DNA from: Chthoniobacterales bacterium
GTDB lineage: Bacteria; Verrucomicrobiota; Verrucomicrobiia; Chthoniobacterales; UBA10450
Reading direction: 5' to 3'
Assembly: GCA_013694945.1 (NCBI GenBank)
Contig: JACDBM010000159.1
Location: 1-8,587 of the forward strand
Length of the DNA: 8,587 bases
Made by a program: the position numbers and the translations under genes. Below are positions 5,492 to 8,587 of the stretch, in pieces. Position 1 is the first letter of the stretch; every line of letters begins with the position of its first letter. The notes beneath the pieces are model-generated. The model had not been told where the DNA came from. It searched no databases and worked only from the letters and a program-made list of their open reading frames with translations.

Positions 5492-6331
5492 ATGCGACGA
5501 GGAAGGATGGCGAAGACCTCACACGCTTTCGTCGCCACAATGCTGCTCTTTGGTGTGATTTCGACTGCGGCAGAAAAAGCGAGTGCGGCCACTTTTGCGG
5601 GAGTGCGGGTGACAGCCGGCAGCACGGTGCGCGTTGACGTTCCACTGAGCGATCTGGAGCGATCATACGTCTCCGAGGGGGGGAATGTGCCGCCGGCTCG
5701 CGCTGTGGCAGTGCTGGCGGTGCCAGCGGCTTTCGATCCGGTGAAGACCTGGCCGGTGTTGGTGGTGTTTTCGACAAGCGATTTCAAACGACAGAACCGC
5801 GACGATCTTGTGAATTTCTACCGCGAAGCGGGACTTGCTCAGGGCTGGGTGCTGATCGCCGGCGATGGCCCCGAACCTGCGCGCCACGACAGTTCCGGCT
5901 GGCGCGCGGGCATGACGCTCGCTGCCCTCGACGCGATGCATCGCAGCTTCCCGGGATCAGACAAATGGCCGATCGCCTGCGCGGGTTTTTCCGGAGGCGC
6001 GAAACGCGCGGGTTTGCTCGCGCCCTTGCTTTTGCTCGCGGGAAATCGCGTCATCGGCGTTTTTCTCACCGGTGTAAACGAAGACACGCTGAGCGACGGC
6101 TTCCGGACATACAAGCCAGGAGGGAATTTTCTGCGCACGCCCGTCTTTCTCAGCACCGGGGCAGCCGATAAAATCGCCCAGCCTCAGCAACAGAATGAGG
6201 TGAAGCTTTCCATGCAGAAAACCGGCTTTGGTCGCGTTCGCCAGGAAACATTTCCAACCGGCCACGTCGTTAAACGGACGCACATCGAAGAGGCGTTACG
6301 CTGGTTCCGGGAATCGCAAGGAGCTGGTTGA
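5492..6331 (+). CDS. Exported alpha/beta-hydrolase-fold protein, serine hydrolase
   Basis: The 279-residue protein starts at ATG 5492 behind AAAGGA at an 8-base spacing. An alternative ATG at 5507 has GAGGAAGG only one base away, too close to be preferred. The N-terminus (about 1-33) is a signal peptide with a basic start, a hydrophobic core and Ala-rich cleavage region, so the protein probably acts in the periplasm or outside. The hydrolase fold is suggested by WPVLVVFSTSDF (strand and loop, 87-98), the nucleophile elbow GFSGG (165-169) with Ser167, Asp226 in STGAADK, and His258 in PTGHVV. Order and spacing fit a Ser-Asp-His triad. The FSGGAKRAG stretch resembles putative esterases or PHB-depolymerase-like proteins, but the substrate is unknown. 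It is divergent from the barrel gene and followed after 72 bases by the TMEM14 gene. Confidence 0.75.
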   Translation: MRRGRMAKTSHAFVATMLLFGVISTAAEKASAATFAGVRVTAGSTVRVDVPLSDLERSYVSEGGNVPPARAVAVLAVPAAFDPVKTWPVLVVFSTSDFKRQNRDDLVNFYREAGLAQGWVLIAGDGPEPARHDSSGWRAGMTLAALDAMHRSFPGSDKWPIACAGFSGGAKRAGLLAPLLLLAGNRVIGVFLTGVNEDTLSDGFRTYKPGGNFLRTPVFLSTGAADKIAQPQQQNEVKLSMQKTGFGRVRQETFPTGHVVKRTHIEEALRWFRESQGAG

Positions 6332-6403
6332 TCAGCGCAAGCTGAGAGAGAAGACGCCTGCCGGTAGACAGTCGCTGGCAGTTGGGGTACGGATGCGGCA
6401 CGT

Positions 6404-6724
6404 ATGCTCGGCCCCGCTAAGATTTACTTCATCGTCTTCGGTCTACTCACAATCGTCGGCGGCGTCATTGGCTATGTCAGCAAAGGCAGCGTGCCCTCGG
6501 TCATTGCCGGGTCCATCTCCGGAATTGCCCTTCTGGCAGCGGCGTTTCTCCTGCCGAACAACGTGGCCGCAGGTCTGGTGCTCGCCGGGCTCGTCTCGAT
6601 GCTCCTGGCCGGCCGGTTTGTTCCCGCGTTCCTTAAAACCGGAGCCGTCATGCCCGCCGGGATGATGTCCGTCCTGAGCATCATCGGCGTAATCCTGGCG
6701 ATCGTTGCCTGGATGAAGAGGTAA
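6404..6724 (+). CDS. TMEM14 family (UPF0136) small membrane protein
   Basis: This 106-residue protein is almost entirely hydrophobic, with four likely membrane helices (about 7-24, 30-50, 54-70, 84-103). It carries the family pattern: [18 protein letters not shown] (19-36), an AGRF motif after the third helix, and [13 protein letters not shown] before the last helix. Length matches bacterial and eukaryotic TMEM14 proteins. Eukaryotic TMEM14C has been linked to porphyrin transport in mitochondria; the role of bacterial members is not established and I do not assign one. No strong ribosome-binding site precedes ATG 6404. The next gene begins seven bases after its stop, suggesting a two-gene transcript. 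Confidence 0.85.
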   Translation: MLGPAKIYFIVFGLLTIVGGVIGYVSKGSVPSVIAGSISGIALLAAAFLLPNNVAAGLVLAGLVSMLLAGRFVPAFLKTGAVMPAGMMSVLSIIGVILAIVAWMKR

Positions 6725-6731
6725 CGACCGC

Positions 6732-8186
6732 GTGCGCCGATTCCGTCTCCGGACGCTGCGTTGGCTCGCAACGCTCCTTTTCCTGGGTCTGCTTGGCGCG
6801 GTCATTCTGCGCTGGGTCTCGCTCGAACGCTGGCGGTGGAATCTCGAACGGACTACTTCCACTTCGCCGCGTCTCACTCTTCCGCCGCCTGTCGCCAAAC
6901 CCGAGCCCACGCCTCCGAAGCCGAAGCCACTCACGGGCAAACTCGAGACGTCGCGGCTTTTCAATGGGATTACGCTGCGCCCTGCGGTGGAACCAACACC
7001 CGGGCGGGCCGCCTCGGAGGAACGCGACGACCCGCAGAGTTATGTCCTTGACCTCAAACTCCAGGTGCGGATGCCGGCGCCAAATCGAACGCTAGAGGAG
7101 CTGGCGGAGGTGAATCCGGAGTTGCCGCGCCTCCTGCCGGGCTTGGCTGAAATGGTTAAGCCGGAGGCAGTCTCTCCATTCTTCGCCGAGATCTACGAAA
7201 CAAAGCTGAAGCTGCTTCGTGCCAATCTCAGCCGGTTGGATCAACTCCTCTCGCGGCACAATTTTTACGACTGCCAGACGATCCTGCAGTTGAAGCATCC
7301 AAAAACCGAGCGCAAAGCCGTCCTCCTGCAGGCGGACATGGATGTCGACGCCGATGGCTCCGACTCGGATCGAGTTCCCGCGGGGAGCGGCACCTCACCA
7401 AATTTCCAGCCGTTCACGAGCTATCGTTGGGCTAAGAAAACGTCGAGCCCAAACGCCTACCTCCCGGAGCTCGAGGAAAAGCTGAAGCGCTTCGAAGCGG
7501 AGGCCGGGCTGAAGACCACAACCGCGGAGCGAAAGCGGGAATTGAAAGGCGCGATCTTACAAACCCGCAGTGAGATTGGCAGCTTGAAGGCGTTCAGTTT
7601 TCTCATCGGCGCGACTGATCCTTTCGTTGTCATTCCTGGCGGATTCGCCCGCACGGAAGGCGCGAAAGTGGGGGACTATGCCGTCGTGATCGCGGGCGAT
7701 GCGATCTATCCGGCTCTCGTGGGCGATGTAGGTCCGACGGAAAAGGCAGGGGAAGCTTCCTTGCGGATTGCCAAGGAAATCAGCTCCGTGGCGACCGCGA
7801 ATTATCGACCGGTAAGTGATCTGAAAGTCACTTACCTTATTTTCCCGGGCACGGCTGAGAACCCGTTTGGGCCGCCGGATTTGGAAAAGATCAACGCCCG
7901 CTGCGAAGCGCTTGTGAACGAGATCGGCGGTGCGGGCAAACCCCTGCACAAGTGGGTTAACATTATTCCTCCTCCACCCACTCCAACGCCTACGCTTACG
8001 CCCACGCCGAGTTCCACGGAGTCACCGTCACCAAGCGGCTCGCCGGGAACTTCGCCCTCGCCGACTTTTGCCTTTCCGCTGCCGTCCGCGAGCGTCACCC
8101 CGTGGCCGCCACCGACGCCGTCGTTAACTCCAACGGCATCGCCCAGCCCCACAAACTCCGCCACGAAGCGCAAGGGGAAAGGTTAG
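6732..8186 (+). CDS. Membrane-anchored glycoside hydrolase family 75 (chitosanase)-like protein
   Basis: The GTG at 6732 begins a 484-residue protein. Its ribosome site, AAGAGG, overlaps the end of the TMEM14 gene, so the two are probably co-translated. Residues 9-28 form one uncleaved-looking membrane helix, followed by a Pro/Lys-rich linker (50-68). The GH75-like core follows: FYDCQTIL (178-185), the acidic motif DMDVDADG (202-209), DPFVVIPGG (296-304), [10 protein letters not shown] (313-322) and [19 protein letters not shown] (331-349). GH75 enzymes, first known from fungi, hydrolyse chitosan using an Asp and a Glu; Asp332 and Glu341 are the natural candidates. A charged, probably helical segment (about 243-285) interrupts the core. 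The tail (about 411-478) is Pro/Thr/Ser-rich and ends KRKGKG; it could span or bind cell-wall polymer. The substrate could be chitosan or a related amino-sugar polymer; activity is inferred. Confidence 0.8.
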   Translation: MRRFRLRTLRWLATLLFLGLLGAVILRWVSLERWRWNLERTTSTSPRLTLPPPVAKPEPTPPKPKPLTGKLETSRLFNGITLRPAVEPTPGRAASEERDDPQSYVLDLKLQVRMPAPNRTLEELAEVNPELPRLLPGLAEMVKPEAVSPFFAEIYETKLKLLRANLSRLDQLLSRHNFYDCQTILQLKHPKTERKAVLLQADMDVDADGSDSDRVPAGSGTSPNFQPFTSYRWAKKTSSPNAYLPELEEKLKRFEAEAGLKTTTAERKRELKGAILQTRSEIGSLKAFSFLIGATDPFVVIPGGFARTEGAKVGDYAVVIAGDAIYPALVGDVGPTEKAGEASLRIAKEISSVATANYRPVSDLKVTYLIFPGTAENPFGPPDLEKINARCEALVNEIGGAGKPLHKWVNIIPPPPTPTPTLTPTPSSTESPSPSGSPGTSPSPTFAFPLPSASVTPWPPPTPSLTPTASPSPTNSATKRKGKG

Positions 8187-8306
8187 CGCGCCTCTCCGCT
8201 GCTCCGGCGGACGCGCAGGAAAGGAGAAAACCTTGGTGAGAAGGCCAGCCAACGGCGATAGCTCGTCCGAAGAAAAACAGTCCGCCGGGCGCGAATCCAC
8301 CCAGAG

Positions 8307-8587
8307 ATGAAAGCCATTTACCGCAGCAAACTGGTTTGGATCGGCGTCGTGCTGATCGTCGCTCTTGTCGTTGTGCGTGCGATGCTGCCCATCTGGCTGC
8401 GCGATTACGTGAATAGAAAGCTCTCGGAAATGGAGGATTACCGAGGGCACGTCGCGGAAGTGGACATTCATCTCTGGCGCGGCGCCTATTCCATCCACGC
8501 GGTCAAAATCGAGAAGACCACAGGCAAAGTGCCGGTGCCATTTTTCTCGGCCCCGGTGGTTGATCTATCGGTGGAATGGAAGGCGCT
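8307..8587 (+). CDS. DUF748/AsmA-like envelope protein, N-terminal part
   Basis: An open frame starts at ATG 8307 and leaves the window at the right edge after 93 codons. Residues 9-27 (VWIGVVLIVALVVVRAML) are a signal anchor. Then LPIWLRDYVNRKLSEMEDYR and GHVAEVDIHLWRGAYSIHAV, with PFFSAPVVDLSVEWKA after it, match the start of DUF748 proteins: large AsmA-related, periplasm-facing proteins thought to bridge the envelope. The usual pattern is an inner-membrane anchor, a line such as 'LP-x-x-x-x-x-x-N-x-L', then repeats of beta strands. Only a weak purine stretch (CAGAG) precedes the ATG. The 120 bases between this gene and the GH75-like gene show only a small TCCGC/GCGGA inverted repeat near 8200 without a T-run, so no terminator is called. 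Confidence 0.65.
   Translation, partial: MKAIYRSKLVWIGVVLIVALVVVRAMLPIWLRDYVNRKLSEMEDYRGHVAEVDIHLWRGAYSIHAVKIEKTTGKVPVPFFSAPVVDLSVEWKA

Noticed and set aside
5491..5494. Overlapping divergent start codons sharing CATG
   Set aside because: The minus-strand ATG would put about 34 extra residues before the barrel protein's signal peptide; the GTG at 5391-5389 with its own AGGA is the better start.
8196..8216. Possible terminator after the GH75-like gene
   Set aside because: The stem is only 5 bp (TCCGC/GCGGA) with a 7-base loop and no T-run follows.
8124..8498. Minus-strand open frame of 124 codons near the right edge
   Set aside because: It is antisense to the GH75-like tail and the DUF748-like start and resembles no protein family.

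Overview
The window looks like chromosomal DNA of a GC-rich Gram-negative bacterium. Signal peptides, a TonB-dependent receptor and an outer-membrane beta-barrel relic show an outer membrane. A GH75 chitosanase-like protein with a long Pro/Thr/Ser tail, a small 'HEC'-motif membrane protein next to a ZnuD-like receptor, and degenerate hexamer repeats between genes make me favour a soil Verrucomicrobiota relative (Chthoniobacterales-like). This placement rests on remembered protein style, not on a search.

Bases 1-5391 are read leftwards (minus strand). In transcription order they hold: a broken outer-membrane beta-barrel gene with three apparent 1-base deletions (5391-4513); a degenerate hexamer repeat leading into the start of an intact queE (4424-3813); a small His/Cys-rich membrane-anchored protein (3743-3441) preceded by a strong palindrome (3757-3779); a perfect intergenic hairpin (3398-3420); a 728-residue ZnuD-like TonB-dependent receptor (3304-1118); about 700 bases of gene debris (1077-422); and the first 134 codons of an intact cation diffusion facilitator (404-1, continuing off the left edge). 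The debris contains, in order, a fragment of a second queE 3' end, a disrupted CDF transporter and the last ~65 codons of a CzcA/CusA-type RND pump.

Bases 5492-8587 are read rightwards (plus strand): an exported alpha/beta-hydrolase, a TMEM14-family small membrane protein, a membrane-anchored GH75-like protein tightly spaced behind it, and the start of a DUF748/AsmA-like envelope protein that runs off the right edge. The two blocks diverge from the 100-base gap at 5392-5491.

The left block reads as a metal-homeostasis locus: a receptor for metal or metal complexes, a small partner protein, a CDF exporter, and relics of a CDF and an RND exporter. It has been rearranged around queE. The uptake receptor and one CDF are intact, while the RND pump, a second CDF and the barrel protein are broken. 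The points most worth a second look are the palindrome in front of the small protein/receptor pair, the diverged second queE fragment on the far side of the receptor, and the chimeric CDF/RND debris.
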